A stretch of 64,000 nucleotides of DNA from assembly GCF_029873215.1 (NCBI RefSeq), contig NZ_CP123620.1:186001-250000 (forward strand), read 5' to 3'. The translations under genes were made by a program, and so were the position numbers. The notes under the pieces are model-generated. The model was not told the DNA's origin. It did no database searches and saw only the letters and a program-made list of their open reading frames with translations. Shown piece after piece: positions 52,511 to 61,178 of the stretch. Each line of letters starts with the position of its first letter. Positions within the stretch are counted from its first letter, which is position 1. Origin of the DNA: Nocardioides sp. BP30 (GTDB taxonomy: Bacteria; Actinomycetota; Actinomycetes; Propionibacteriales; Nocardioidaceae).

Positions 52511-53613
52511 CAGAACACCCCGACGGCAGCCGCGAGGAGCAGCGTCGTCACGACGCCGCGCCGCAGCACGAGGATCAGCACGAGCGCGCCGGCGAGCACG
52601 GCGAACTGCCACGGCTCGCTCAGCGCTCGGGCCAGCGTGATCGCCGAACCCAGGATCGCGCCGATCGCAGCCGGACCCGCCCCGTCGAGCACCGCCCGCG
52701 CGGGCGGTGAGGCCCGGATCCGGTCGAAGTGGCGTCCGCCCACCAGCACGAACAGGTACGACGGAACGAACGCCACGGCGTCGGCGAGCAGCGCTCCGCC
52801 GAGGCCGGCCGCGGCGTACCCGACCACGGCGATCGTGTGGGTGACGGGCCCCGGGGTGATCTGGCCGAGGGCGACGGCGTTGAGGAAGTCCGCGCCGCTC
52901 ATCCAGTGGTGCCGGTCGACGGCGTCGGCCTGCATCAGCGGGATCACCACGAAGCCCCCGCCGTAGGACAGTGCTCCGACCTTGAACCCGAGCCACATCA
53001 GGCCGGCGAGCGTGCCGCCACCCACCGCCGCCGGGGCGAGGAGCGGCGGCACGACGGCGAGGACACGAGGATGCTGCACCAGCAGCTCGAGCACGCCGCA
53101 CGCCAGCAGCACCGCCACCACCCAGGCGCCGACGAGCGGGGTCGCGACCAGCCCGGCGACCAGGTACAGCACCCAGCGACGGTGCGAGGCGGCGCGGGCC
53201 CAGGACGACGGCGCCAGGGACCAGCCGGCGGAGACCGCGACTCCGGGCACGGCGGCCCCGGCTCCCGCGCCGAGCCCGAGGACCCACCGGGGCGGCTCGC
53301 CGTCGAGGAAGATCGCGGCGAGCGCCAGGATCACGACCAGCCCCGGCAGGATGAACGCTGTGCCGCCGACCAGTGCCCCCCGCGCGCCGGCGACCCGCCA
53401 GGCGGTGTAGATCGCCATCTGGGTCGAGCTCGGGCCGGGCAGCAGGTTGCAGGTGGCGACCGCGTCCTCGAACTCCTCCGGTGAGATCCACCCCCTCCGC
53501 TCGACCGTCAGCTCGCGCAGCATCCGGATGTGGGCGGGCGGACCGCCGAAGCCGAGGACGCCGATGCGCCCCCACGAGCGCACGACGTCCGTCAGCGGAA
53601 CCACGCGGCGCAC
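52501..53613 (-). CDS. chrA: Chromate transporter family protein (ChrA)
   Basis: A 370-residue two-domain CHR protein. Both halves carry the repeat signature: WGRIGVLGFGGPPAHIRML with CNLLPGPSSTQMAIYTAWRV, and FKVGALSYGGGFVVIPLM with LNAVALGQITPGPVTHTIAVVG. About 10-12 helices. It is annotated as a chromate/sulfate antiporter family; ordinary function may be unrelated to chromate. Start GTG 53613. Confidence 0.92.
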   Translation of the reverse strand: MRRVVPLTDVVRSWGRIGVLGFGGPPAHIRMLRELTVERRGWISPEEFEDAVATCNLLPGPSSTQMAIYTAWRVAGARGALVGGTAFILPGLVVILALAAIFLDGEPPRWVLGLGAGAGAAVPGVAVSAGWSLAPSSWARAASHRRWVLYLVAGLVATPLVGAWVVAVLLACGVLELLVQHPRVLAVVPPLLAPAAVGGGTLAGLMWLGFKVGALSYGGGFVVIPLMQADAVDRHHWMSGADFLNAVALGQITPGPVTHTIAVVGYAAAGLGGALLADAVAFVPSYLFVLVGGRHFDRIRASPPARAVLDGAGPAAIGAILGSAITLARALSEPWQFAVLAGALVLILVLRRGVVTTLLLAAAVGVFCYR

Positions 53614-53647
53614 CCTAACGACTCGCCATGAACATGGGTGTTCTGCT

Positions 53648-53663
53648 TGTGACCTGCACCACA
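53648..53663. promoter_or_regulatory. CRP-like site before the acyl-CoA ligase
   Basis: TGTGA-CCTGCA-CCACA matches the TGTGA-N6-TCACA consensus at nine of ten positions. It lies 18 bases before ATG 53682. Confidence 0.45.
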
Positions 53664-53681
53664 GCGCGCCACGATGTGCCC

Positions 53682-55310
53682 ATGCTGGGACTGATGCAGG
53701 ACGCGCCGCTGACCATCACCTCCATCCTCGAGCGCGGCGAGCGGGTCTTCGCCGACCGCGAGATCGTCACGAAGACGGCCACCGGCCTGAAGCGGGCGAC
53801 GTTCGCCGAGCTCGGCGCGGAGGTACGCCGCCAGGCCAGCGCGCTCGACGCTCTGGGCGTCTCACCCGACGGCCGGGTGGCGAGCTTCGCCTGGAACACC
53901 TTCCGTCATCTGGCGCTCTACTACTCGGTGCCCTGCACCGGCCGGGTGTTGCACACCGGCAACATCCGCTACTTCCCCGACCAGCTCGTCTACACCTTCG
54001 AGCACGCCGAGGACGAGGCCGTCTTCGTGGACCGCTCGCTGCTCGGCCTGCTCGCGCCGCTGCTGCCCCGGATGACCACGCTCAAGCATGTCGTCGTGAT
54101 GGACGACGGCGTCCCCACCCCGCTGCCGGACGACCCGAGGGTGGTCGCCTACGAGGAGTTGGTCGGCTCCGCCGACCAGGCGGACCTGACCGGCCGGATC
54201 ACCGACGAGCACACGGCCGCCGGCCTGTGCTACACCTCCGGCACCACCGGCAATCCCAAGGGCGTGGTCTACACGCACCGCTCGAACTGGCTGCACGCGA
54301 TCGGCTCGCTGACGAGCAGCGTCTTCGGCATGCACGACGGCGACCGGGTGCTCCCGGTCGTGCCGCTGTTCCACGCCAACGGCTGGGGCTACGCCCACTC
54401 CACGATCATGGGCGGAGCGACGCTGATCATGCCCGGACCGGATCTCTCGCCGGCCGGGTTGGTCGACCTGATGGAGTCCGAGAAGGTCACCGTCGCCGCC
54501 GGGGTGCCGACGATCTGGATGGGCGTGGCTCCGCTCCTGGCGGGCCGTGACCTGGCAGCGCTGCGTGCCGTGATCTGCGGCGGCTCGGCCGTGCCGGTGG
54601 CGTTGTCGGAGGCCTGGCGCGAGGCGATCGGCGTACCGATCACGCAGGCCTGGGGCATGACGGAGATGTCGCCGCTGGGCAGCGTCGCCAGGTTGCGCAG
54701 CGAGATCACCGGTCGCGAGGAGGAGATCGAGACGCTCGCCACCGCCGGCCTGATCGCCCCGGGTGTGTCGGCCCGCATCGTCGACGCGGTCAGTCGCGAG
54801 GAGCTGCCCTGGGACGGCGAGACCAGCGGTGATCTCGAGGTCAGCGGTCCCTGGATCGCGCGGCAGTACTACAAGACCGACGAGCCCGGCGACTCCTTCA
54901 GCCCCGACGGCTGGCTGCGCACCGGCGACGTCGCCGCCATCACCCCGCTGGGCTACCTCAAGATCGTGGACCGCACCAAGGACCTGGTGAAGTCCGGCGG
55001 CGAGTGGATCAGCTCGGTCGACCTGGAGAACCAGATCATGGGTCACCCCAAGGTCGCCGAGGCAGCCGTCATCGCCCTGCCGCACCCGAAGTGGGGCGAG
55101 CGCCCGCTGGCCTGTGTGGTGGTGCGCGACGGCGAGACGCTCGATCGCGACGAGCTGCTCGCCTGGCTCGGCGACAAGGTCGGCAAGTGGCAGATCCCCG
55201 ACGACGTCGTCTTCATCGAGGAGGTGCCCAAGACCAGCGTCGGCAAGTTCTCCAAGAAGACCCTTCGCGAGCAGTACGCCGACCATGTGCTGCCTACGGC
55301 CGGTGCGTAA
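53682..55310 (+). CDS. Medium/long-chain fatty acid-CoA ligase
   Basis: A 542-residue AMP-forming ligase. Seen: P-loop-like LCYTSGTTGNPKGVVYTHRS (A3), PLFHANGWGYAHS (A4), ITQAWGMTEMSPLGS (A5), GWLRTGDVAAITPLGYLKIVDR in two parts (A7/A8), and catalytic Lys in KTSVGKFSKKTLRE (A10). The FHANGWG/WGMTE combination fits fatty-acyl-CoA synthetases of the short- to long-chain group. ATG 53682 gives MLGLMQDAPLTITSIL, the family start. A CRP-like site lies just upstream. Confidence 0.93.
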   Translation: MLGLMQDAPLTITSILERGERVFADREIVTKTATGLKRATFAELGAEVRRQASALDALGVSPDGRVASFAWNTFRHLALYYSVPCTGRVLHTGNIRYFPDQLVYTFEHAEDEAVFVDRSLLGLLAPLLPRMTTLKHVVVMDDGVPTPLPDDPRVVAYEELVGSADQADLTGRITDEHTAAGLCYTSGTTGNPKGVVYTHRSNWLHAIGSLTSSVFGMHDGDRVLPVVPLFHANGWGYAHSTIMGGATLIMPGPDLSPAGLVDLMESEKVTVAAGVPTIWMGVAPLLAGRDLAALRAVICGGSAVPVALSEAWREAIGVPITQAWGMTEMSPLGSVARLRSEITGREEEIETLATAGLIAPGVSARIVDAVSREELPWDGETSGDLEVSGPWIARQYYKTDEPGDSFSPDGWLRTGDVAAITPLGYLKIVDRTKDLVKSGGEWISSVDLENQIMGHPKVAEAAVIALPHPKWGERPLACVVVRDGETLDRDELLAWLGDKVGKWQIPDDVVFIEEVPKTSVGKFSKKTLREQYADHVLPTAGA

Positions 55311-55330
55311 AGCGGACTAGGTTCGAAGCC

Positions 55331-55738
55331 ATGGGATCGAAGCTGAATCCGTACCTGTCCTTCCGCTCCGAGGCGCGCCAGGCGATGGAGTTCTACCAGT
55401 CCGTCCTCGGGGGCGAGCTCAACGTCGTCACCTTCGGCGACTTCGGCCAGGCCGAGGGCGGCGCGGATCTCGTCATGCACTCCTCGCTGGTGACCCCGGC
55501 GGGCTACACCCTCTTCGCCGCCGACACCCCGCCGGGGATGGATCTGACCTCCGGCAGCCAGATCACCGTCTCGATCTCGGGTGACGACGTCGAGGAGCTG
55601 CGCGGGTACTTCCGCGGCCTGTCGGTGGACGGCCAGGTGCACATGCCGCTGCAGGTCCAGGCGTGGGGCGACGAGTTCGGCATGGTGGTCGACAGGTTCG
55701 GCATCCCCTGGATGGTCAACATCGGCGGCACGGCGTAG
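55331..55738 (+). CDS. PhnB-like VOC (glyoxalase-fold) protein
   Basis: A 135-residue protein: NPYLSFRSEARQAMEFYQSVLGGEL, VMHSSL, GYTLFAADTPPG, WGDEFGMVVDRFGIPWMVNI. This is the PhnB/3-demethylubiquinone-type VOC pattern. The usual metal-binding His/Glu set is only partly present, so activity is unsure. It starts 20 bases after the ligase stop on the same strand. Confidence 0.9.
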   Translation: MGSKLNPYLSFRSEARQAMEFYQSVLGGELNVVTFGDFGQAEGGADLVMHSSLVTPAGYTLFAADTPPGMDLTSGSQITVSISGDDVEELRGYFRGLSVDGQVHMPLQVQAWGDEFGMVVDRFGIPWMVNIGGTA

Positions 55739-55754
55739 CCGCAGGCGGCAGAGC

Positions 55755-57101
55755 TCAGCCCCGCAGGCTCGCGGGCAGCCGCTCGTACCCGCGCAGGATC
55801 CGGGTGGGACGGCGGTTCGCTCCGGGAAGCAGCCGGACGTCGGGGTAGCGCTCGAAGAACATCCGCAGCCCGACCTCCCCCTCCATCCGCGCCAGCGCGG
55901 CGCCCAGGCAGTAGTGCCGTCCGGCCGAGAACGAGACGTGGTCGCGGGCGTTCTCCCGCGCGACGTCGAAGGTGTTCGGGTCGGTGAACACCTGGGGATC
56001 GCGGTTCGCCCCGGCCAGCACCGTGACCACGACGCCGTCGCGGCTGACCCGCTCGCCCGCCACCATGGTGTCGCGGTCGGCGATCCGACCGGTCAGGAGC
56101 ACCGGCGGATCGAAGCGCAGCACCTCGTCGACGGCGTTGCCCCACAGCGCCGGGTCCGCACGCAGGGACGCGAGCTGCTCGGGATGGTCGTGCAGCAGCG
56201 CTATCCCGTTGCCGAGCAGGTTCACCGTGGTCTCGAAGCCGGCGGCGAGGACCAGCCCTGCCGTCGCCTTCAACTCGTGCGGAGTCAACCCCACACCGTC
56301 GTCCTGCGCCGCGACGAGCTCGCTGAGCAGGTTGTCCGCGGGCTCGCGGCGCAGCATCTCGAGGTGCTCGGTCAGCCAGGCGTCGAACGCCCGCAGGCCG
56401 CTCTCGACCTCACGGAACCTGCGCCACTCCAGTCCCATGTCCAGGCTCGGCGCGGCAGCCGTGCCGAACTCGAGCACCTTGGCCCGATCCGTCAGCGGTA
56501 CGCCGAGGATCTCGGCGATCACCGTCACGGGCAGCAGGCTGCAGTAGGCCTCGACCAGGTCCACCGGTGCTCCGCCCGACTCGCTGACCTGCTTGTCGAG
56601 GTCGTCCAGGAGCCCGGCCGCGACCTCGGCGGTGCGCTCCTGGAGCCGCTGGACCGCGCGGACCGAGAACACCCGGGTGACCAGCTTGCGGTAGCGGGTG
56701 TGGTCCGGCGGCTCGGTGACCAGCAGCGACGGCGGCTCGACCGGGCTGATGACGTCGGTGGCCGACCAGGCCGCCAGCCGCTGCATCGCGCTGCCGGCCC
56801 GGGAGGGCAGGCCGGTGCGGAAGTCGTTGCTGCTCAGGACCTCCCGCACTGTCGCATGGTCCACGGTCATCCGGGTCAGCCGGGTCGTGACCAGCGGTCC
56901 CCGGGCTCGGGCCTCGTCGAAGAGGTCGAGCAGCTCGAAGGTGTGGCGACCGGCCGCGGTCGCGATCAGGCGGCCCTGGAGGTCGCCACGCCGCGCGGCC
57001 GCCCGGAAGACAGCACGGGGCAGCGCGTGGCCCACGCCCCAACGCACCGGCGTCTTCACCTGGTCCAACACCGGCCGCACCACGGGGTCCAGCAGCGACA
57101 T
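55755..57101 (-). CDS. Cytochrome P450
   Basis: A 448-residue soluble bacterial P450. Heme ligand Cys398 lies in FSAGRHYCLGAALARME; the I-helix is AGLVLAAGFETTVNLLGNG (the acid-alcohol pair shown as E-T), the ExxR is in VDEVLRFDPP. The redox partners are not adjacent, and the substrate is unknown. It is divergent from a TetR gene with a clear inverted repeat between, so it is probably an inducible catabolic or detoxifying enzyme. Confidence 0.94.
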   Translation of the reverse strand: MSLLDPVVRPVLDQVKTPVRWGVGHALPRAVFRAAARRGDLQGRLIATAAGRHTFELLDLFDEARARGPLVTTRLTRMTVDHATVREVLSSNDFRTGLPSRAGSAMQRLAAWSATDVISPVEPPSLLVTEPPDHTRYRKLVTRVFSVRAVQRLQERTAEVAAGLLDDLDKQVSESGGAPVDLVEAYCSLLPVTVIAEILGVPLTDRAKVLEFGTAAAPSLDMGLEWRRFREVESGLRAFDAWLTEHLEMLRREPADNLLSELVAAQDDGVGLTPHELKATAGLVLAAGFETTVNLLGNGIALLHDHPEQLASLRADPALWGNAVDEVLRFDPPVLLTGRIADRDTMVAGERVSRDGVVVTVLAGANRDPQVFTDPNTFDVARENARDHVSFSAGRHYCLGAALARMEGEVGLRMFFERYPDVRLLPGANRRPTRILRGYERLPASLRG

Positions 57102-57120
57102 CGCGCCCTCCTCCTGCCTG

Positions 57121-57138
57121 TGGTACGCCGTCGTACCA
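57121..57138. promoter_or_regulatory. TetR-type operator between P450 and regulator
   Basis: TGGTACG-CCGT-CGTACCA is a perfect 7+7 dyad 20 bases before the P450 start. A further half-site CGTACCG lies at 57154-57160. Confidence 0.65.
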
Positions 57139-57211
57139 GTCCTGGATCACGAACGTACCGCGCGGCGGCGGATCTGACCAGCCCCTCGGCACCGGCCGGA
57201 CGTCCTAGGGT

Positions 57212-57799
57212 GTGCCCGTGACGACCGCCGTACTCGACAGCCGCTCCCGCCTGCTCGCCGGGCTCTCGGACGCGCTGCGCGAGCGGTCCTACGCGGAGGT
57301 CACGGTGGCCGACATCGTCCGCCAGGCACGTACGTCGAAGCGCACCTTCTACGAGCACTTCGCCGACAAGCACGACTGCCTCGTCGCCTTGCTGACCATG
57401 TCCAACCTCGAGCTGCGGCGTTGCATCGCCGCCTCCGTCGACCCCTCCGCGCCCTGGGAGACCCAGGTCCGTCAGGGGGTCGGCGCGCTGCTGGAGCTGG
57501 TGCACGCCGAGCCGCACCTGTTCCTGAACTGGTTCCGGGCGGTGCCGACGCTGGGGGACGAGGGCCGCGTGCTGGTCCGGGAGGGGATGGCCACCTTCGT
57601 CGAGCTGCTGCGCACCCTGGCCGACACCCCCGACCTCCAGCGCGCCGGCGTCGAGCCGCCCACGCGCGAGCTCGGCATCATCGTCTTCGGCGGCCTGCGC
57701 GAGCTCATCGCCACGGCGCTGGAGGAGGGGCGCGACCCGCTGACCCTGATCGAGCCGGCCAGTCGGGCGCTCAGCGCGTTGCTCGCACCTCGAGGCTGA
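57212..57799 (+). CDS. TetR-family regulator
   Basis: A 195-residue repressor with the N-terminal HTH (LLAGLSDALRERSYAEVTVADIVRQARTSKRTFYEHFADKHDCL, in overlapping parts) and a divergent helical ligand domain. Start is GTG 57212 or GTG 57218. It should bind the dyad at 57121-57138 and control both itself and the P450. Its 3' end overlaps the convergent DUF1905 gene by 29 bases. Confidence 0.9.
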   Translation: MPVTTAVLDSRSRLLAGLSDALRERSYAEVTVADIVRQARTSKRTFYEHFADKHDCLVALLTMSNLELRRCIAASVDPSAPWETQVRQGVGALLELVHAEPHLFLNWFRAVPTLGDEGRVLVREGMATFVELLRTLADTPDLQRAGVEPPTRELGIIVFGGLRELIATALEEGRDPLTLIEPASRALSALLAPRG

Positions 57800-58061
57800 C
57801 CGACACGGTGTCACCCTCGGCGATCCGCTCGGCGCGTCGCACCGCGACCTTGACCGGTACCAGGTAGCGACCTCCGCGGGGGAAGAGCGCGGTGGTGAAC
57901 TCGGTGGCGCCGATCCGTGCCGTCACCGGCACCTGCCCCCAGTAGGCCAGCTCCCGGGAGGCCTCCTTCAGCTCCTCGCTGTCGACCTCGGGCATGACCA
58001 CGAAGAGGTACGGCGCCGGACCGCGCCACTCGACGACCTCGCCCGCGAAGTCCCAGGCCAT
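57771..58061 (-). CDS. DUF1905 protein
   Basis: A 96-residue single-domain protein: FAGEVVEWRGPAPYLFVVMPE, YWGQVPVTARIGATEFTTALFPRGGRYLVPVKVAVRRAE in parts, and VSVSLEVR. This is the small beta-barrel DUF1905 family of unknown function. It follows the phosphatase gene by 4 bases on the same strand. Confidence 0.88.
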   Translation of the reverse strand: MAWDFAGEVVEWRGPAPYLFVVMPEVDSEELKEASRELAYWGQVPVTARIGATEFTTALFPRGGRYLVPVKVAVRRAERIAEGDTVSVSLEVRATR

Positions 58062-58065
58062 CGGC

Positions 58066-58683
58066 TCAGGAGAGCAGCCCGTGGAAGCTGGGCAGCTTGA
58101 TGCCGTGGCCGACGTTGTCGCCCCACAGGTCGGTGGCGCGGTTGCCGATGTCCATCACCACGGTGTAGCCGCGAGCCACGATCCGGGCACGGTTGGCCTG
58201 CTTGCTCGCCGCCAGGCCCTGGCCCTTGGGTCGACCGTAGACGTCGGCGTACCGGTAGCCGGCGGCGCTGAGCTGCGGCCGGATGCTGTCGGCGCTGTGC
58301 TGGGTCCGGCCGGTGACGAAGAAGACGGTGTACCCGAGGTCGACGGCGTGCTTGGCCACCCTCAGCGTCGGCCGGACCGGCTTGGGCCAGCGATAGTGCG
58401 TCTGCAGCGAGGTGTTGTCGATGTCGAGCACCAGGGCCGGGCGGGCGGCGTCGCCGACGTGCGCGTCGAGGTAGGCATCGGCGCCGACGAGCTTCTTGCG
58501 CACCTTGGCCAACCACACCGACCGGGACGGCAGGCCGGCCGGACGCGCGTGTGCGGGAGCCGCAACGGCGGGCTCGGCCGGGGCCGGCCGCTGCGCGCTA
58601 GCGGCGGCCGGGACGAGCAGCGCGGACCCGAGGGCGAGTCCGAGCAGCGCAGCGGGTACGGCGGCGGTGGGGCGTCGGCTCAT
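58066..58683 (-). CDS. Secreted HAD-family acid phosphatase
   Basis: A 205-residue exported protein: signal segment ALLGLALGSALLVPAAASA, then a class B/III acid-phosphatase HAD core with motif I VLDIDNTSLQTHY, motif II FFVTGRTQHSADS and acidic motif DIGNRATDLWGDN. It probably removes phosphate from small organic phosphates outside the cell. Confidence 0.88.
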   Translation of the reverse strand: MSRRPTAAVPAALLGLALGSALLVPAAASAQRPAPAEPAVAAPAHARPAGLPSRSVWLAKVRKKLVGADAYLDAHVGDAARPALVLDIDNTSLQTHYRWPKPVRPTLRVAKHAVDLGYTVFFVTGRTQHSADSIRPQLSAAGYRYADVYGRPKGQGLAASKQANRARIVARGYTVVMDIGNRATDLWGDNVGHGIKLPSFHGLLS

Positions 58684-58740
58684 GACACGACCCTAGACGA
58701 GGCGCGGGCGGCCCGCCCCCGGCGAACCGGGCGCCGCCGC

Positions 58741-59637
58741 TCAGGCGCCGAGCTGGGCCAGCACCTCGGTGCGCAGTCGGGACAGCAGGTCGCTGCGCTC
58801 ACCGGCGCCGCCGGTCAGGCTGGCGCCGTTGACGATGAACTCGTCGTAGCCGGCCTCGGCGTACGTGCCGATCTGGTCGGCGAGCTGGGCGGCCGATCCG
58901 CCGATGCTCGGCCGACCGGGAACGGCCTCGGCATCGAGGCGGACGATGCTGTTGATGCTGCAGTGCACCGTGCCGGGCTCGCGGCCGACCTGCTCGCACG
59001 CCGCGAGCAGCTTGCGCCGGGACGCGGCCGCCGTCTCGGGGGTGCCCCAGGTGTTCCACTCGTCGGCGTGCCGGGCGGTGATCCGCAGCATCCGCGGGCT
59101 GCCGGAGCCGACCACGATCGGCAGCCGCCGCTGGAGCGGCTTGGGGTCGCACGGCGCATCCACGACGTCATAGACCTTGCCCCGGAAGGTGGTCCGCGGC
59201 TGGTCGAGCAGGCTGCGGACGATCTGGATCGACTCCTCGAACCGGGTCACCCGTGGGCCCGGCTCCTCGAGCTCGAAGCCGTAGGCGGCGTGCTCGTTGA
59301 CCTGCCAGCCCGCACCCAGACCGAGGACCATCCGGCCGCCGGAGAGATGGTCGATGGTGGCGGCGCGGTTGGCCAGCAGGGCGGGGTGGTGCACCGAGGT
59401 GGGACTGACCAGGGTGCCGATGCGGACCCGCTCGGTGGCTGTCGCGAGGGCAGGCAGCAACGACCAGGCCTCGTGCACGGGGCCGTCGGCAGGAGCCCCG
59501 GCGGGGGTGTTGGGCATGTAGTGGTCGGCGAGCCAGACGCCGTACCAGCCCTCGGCCTCGGCCTGGCGGGCCTCGGCGAGCACCTCGGCGACCGGGTGCG
59601 AGGCGGCCGGCCAGAAGGAGAACTTCACGATCGCCAC
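58741..59637 (-). CDS. LLM-class F420-dependent oxidoreductase
   Basis: A 298-residue TIM-barrel enzyme: EARQAEAEGWYGVWLADHYM, VRIGTLVSPTSVHHPALLANRAATIDHLSGGRMVLGLGAGW in parts, LPIVVGSGSPRMLRITARHADEW. These are features of actinobacterial F420-dependent luciferase-like oxidoreductases. Substrate unknown. Start GTG 59637. It is divergent from a Ddn-like gene, another deazaflavin enzyme. Confidence 0.9.
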   Translation of the reverse strand: MAIVKFSFWPAASHPVAEVLAEARQAEAEGWYGVWLADHYMPNTPAGAPADGPVHEAWSLLPALATATERVRIGTLVSPTSVHHPALLANRAATIDHLSGGRMVLGLGAGWQVNEHAAYGFELEEPGPRVTRFEESIQIVRSLLDQPRTTFRGKVYDVVDAPCDPKPLQRRLPIVVGSGSPRMLRITARHADEWNTWGTPETAAASRRKLLAACEQVGREPGTVHCSINSIVRLDAEAVPGRPSIGGSAAQLADQIGTYAEAGYDEFIVNGASLTGGAGERSDLLSRLRTEVLAQLGA

Positions 59638-59711
59638 CCTAGGTCGCGCTCCCAGCGCCCGCTTTGCCCGGAGCCCTGGCGCGACCCCGGTGCGGATGCC
59701 AGGATCGAGCC

Positions 59712-60128
59712 GTGAGCGACTGGAACAGCCAGGTGATCGAAGAGTTCCGCGCCAACGGCGGCCGCGTCGGCGGCCCGTTCGAGGGCGCGCCCATGGTGCT
59801 GGTGCACCACATCGGGCGGCGCAGTGGCACGGAGCGGATCACGCCGCTGGTGTACCTGCCCGGGGACGACGCCTCGACCCTCTACATCTTCGCGTCCAAG
59901 GGTGGCGCCCCCACCCACCCGGACTGGTACCACAACCTCGTCGCGGCCGGCAGCACCACCGTCGAGGTCGGCACCGAGACCTTCCCGGTCCGTGTCGAGG
60001 AGGTCACGGGCGAGGAGCGTGACCGTCGCTACGCCGCGCAGGTCGCTCGGATGCCCGGGTTCGGCGAGTACGCCGAGAAGACGGCGGGCGTCCGGGTGAT
60101 CCCGGTGCTCGAGCTGACCCGGGAGTGA
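59712..60128 (+). CDS. Ddn-like F420H2-dependent nitroreductase-family protein
   Basis: A 138-residue split-barrel protein: IEEFRANGGRVGGPFEGAPM, LVHHIGRRSGTERITPLVY, FASKGGAPTHPDWYHNLVA, VEEVTGEERDRRYAAQVA. These motifs are characteristic of deazaflavin-dependent reductases of the Ddn family. Start GTG 59712. With the divergent LLM gene it may share a promoter region and possibly a role in quinone or nitro-compound reduction. Confidence 0.92.
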   Translation: MSDWNSQVIEEFRANGGRVGGPFEGAPMVLVHHIGRRSGTERITPLVYLPGDDASTLYIFASKGGAPTHPDWYHNLVAAGSTTVEVGTETFPVRVEEVTGEERDRRYAAQVARMPGFGEYAEKTAGVRVIPVLELTRE

Positions 60129-60191
60129 GCCGATCACCGCGGCGGCCCGCGGCGGCTGAGGCCGTCGGGCCACGCTTGCTACCGTCGGGCC

Positions 60192-60509
60192 ATGGCCGAC
60201 CCCGCCGAACCCTCCCCTGACGACCTGGTGTTGTGCTGCTTCCTGTGGTCGATGCCCGGGCAGGAGGCGGGCCTTCAGGAGTACGAGGACCAGGTCCTCG
60301 CACTGCTGCCCGAGCACGGCGGCTCGGTGGTGCAGCGGGTCCGCTCGACGGGCGCGGCGACCGGGCCGCGGGAGGTGCAGCTGCTCCGGTTCCCCGACCA
60401 GGACGCGGCCGACAGCTACCTGGAGGACGCACGGCGGCTCGCCCTGGCGGACCTGCGCGACCGGGTGATCGCGCGCACCGAGCTCTTCGAGGTCGCGGTG
60501 CTCCGATGA
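60192..60509 (+). CDS. Small dimeric alpha/beta-barrel-like protein
   Basis: A 105-residue protein with LVLCCFLWSMPGQEAGLQEYED, VVQRVRSTGAATGPREVQLLRFPDQDAADSYL in parts, resembling DUF1330/antibiotic-monooxygenase-like folds. No catalytic residue is evident. Its stop overlaps the Nudix start by 4 bases, so the two are coupled. Confidence 0.7.
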   Translation: MADPAEPSPDDLVLCCFLWSMPGQEAGLQEYEDQVLALLPEHGGSVVQRVRSTGAATGPREVQLLRFPDQDAADSYLEDARRLALADLRDRVIARTELFEVAVLR

Positions 60510-61090
60510 GCCAGCACGAGCCGACGGGCAGCGACTCGGTCCGCACGCTGGTCCCGGTGCCGCCGGAGCAGCGCCCGCGACGCCGGCGGCGTACGGCGCG
60601 CGTGCTGCTGATCGACGACCGCGAGCGGCTGCTCCTCTTCCACGACACCGACCCGGGCCTGAGCGGCGTGTTCTGGTGGATCACGCCGGGCGGTGGCCTC
60701 GATCCGGGCGAGTCCGACCGGGCCGCCGCCGTCCGGGAGCTGCAGGAGGAGACGGGCGTCGTCGTGAACGAGGCGGACCTCGTCGGGCCGGTGATGGAAC
60801 GCCGGGTCGTGCACGGCTACACCGACGTGGTCGTCGACCAGGAGGACGTGTTCTTCGCCTGCTGGGTGCCTGCCTTCGACGTCTCCGACGCGGGGCACAC
60901 GCCGCAGGAGCGTGCGCTGATGACCGGACACCACTGGTGGACGCGCGAGGAGCTGGCCGAGACCACGGACGAGGTCTGGCCGGCCGAGGTGCTCGAGCTG
61001 TGGGCGGACGCCGAGGCGCGGCGCGCCGACGGTCGGGACCGGCCCCCGCTCGACGGCGGCGACGTGGAGGAGTCGACCGTCCCCGCCTGA
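60506..61090 (+). CDS. Nudix hydrolase
   Basis: A 194-residue protein with Nudix box GGGLDPGESDRAAAVRELQ followed by EETGV, matching Gx5Ex7REUxEExGU. Arg-rich RPRRRRRTARVLLIDDRERLL precedes it. It cleaves a nucleoside-diphosphate-linked compound; substrate unknown. The start at ATG 60506 forms an ATGA overlap with the preceding stop. Confidence 0.92.
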   Translation: MSQHEPTGSDSVRTLVPVPPEQRPRRRRRTARVLLIDDRERLLLFHDTDPGLSGVFWWITPGGGLDPGESDRAAAVRELQEETGVVVNEADLVGPVMERRVVHGYTDVVVDQEDVFFACWVPAFDVSDAGHTPQERALMTGHHWWTREELAETTDEVWPAEVLELWADAEARRADGRDRPPLDGGDVEESTVPA

Positions 61091-61108
61091 TCGGCCCTTG
61101 CCGCGACG

Positions 61109-61135
61109 CACCTCACCGATCAGCATGGTGAGGTG
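61109..61135 (+). terminator. Terminator after the Nudix gene
   Basis: CACCTCACC-GATCAGCAT-GGTGAGGTG is a perfect 9-bp stem 18 bases after the Nudix stop. An ATG at 61125 lies in the loop; this argues that the next gene starts further on. Confidence 0.65.
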
Positions 61136-61178
61136 TGAACCGCTGGCCGCTCAACTGAGCGAGATGGGAGCCGATTCG

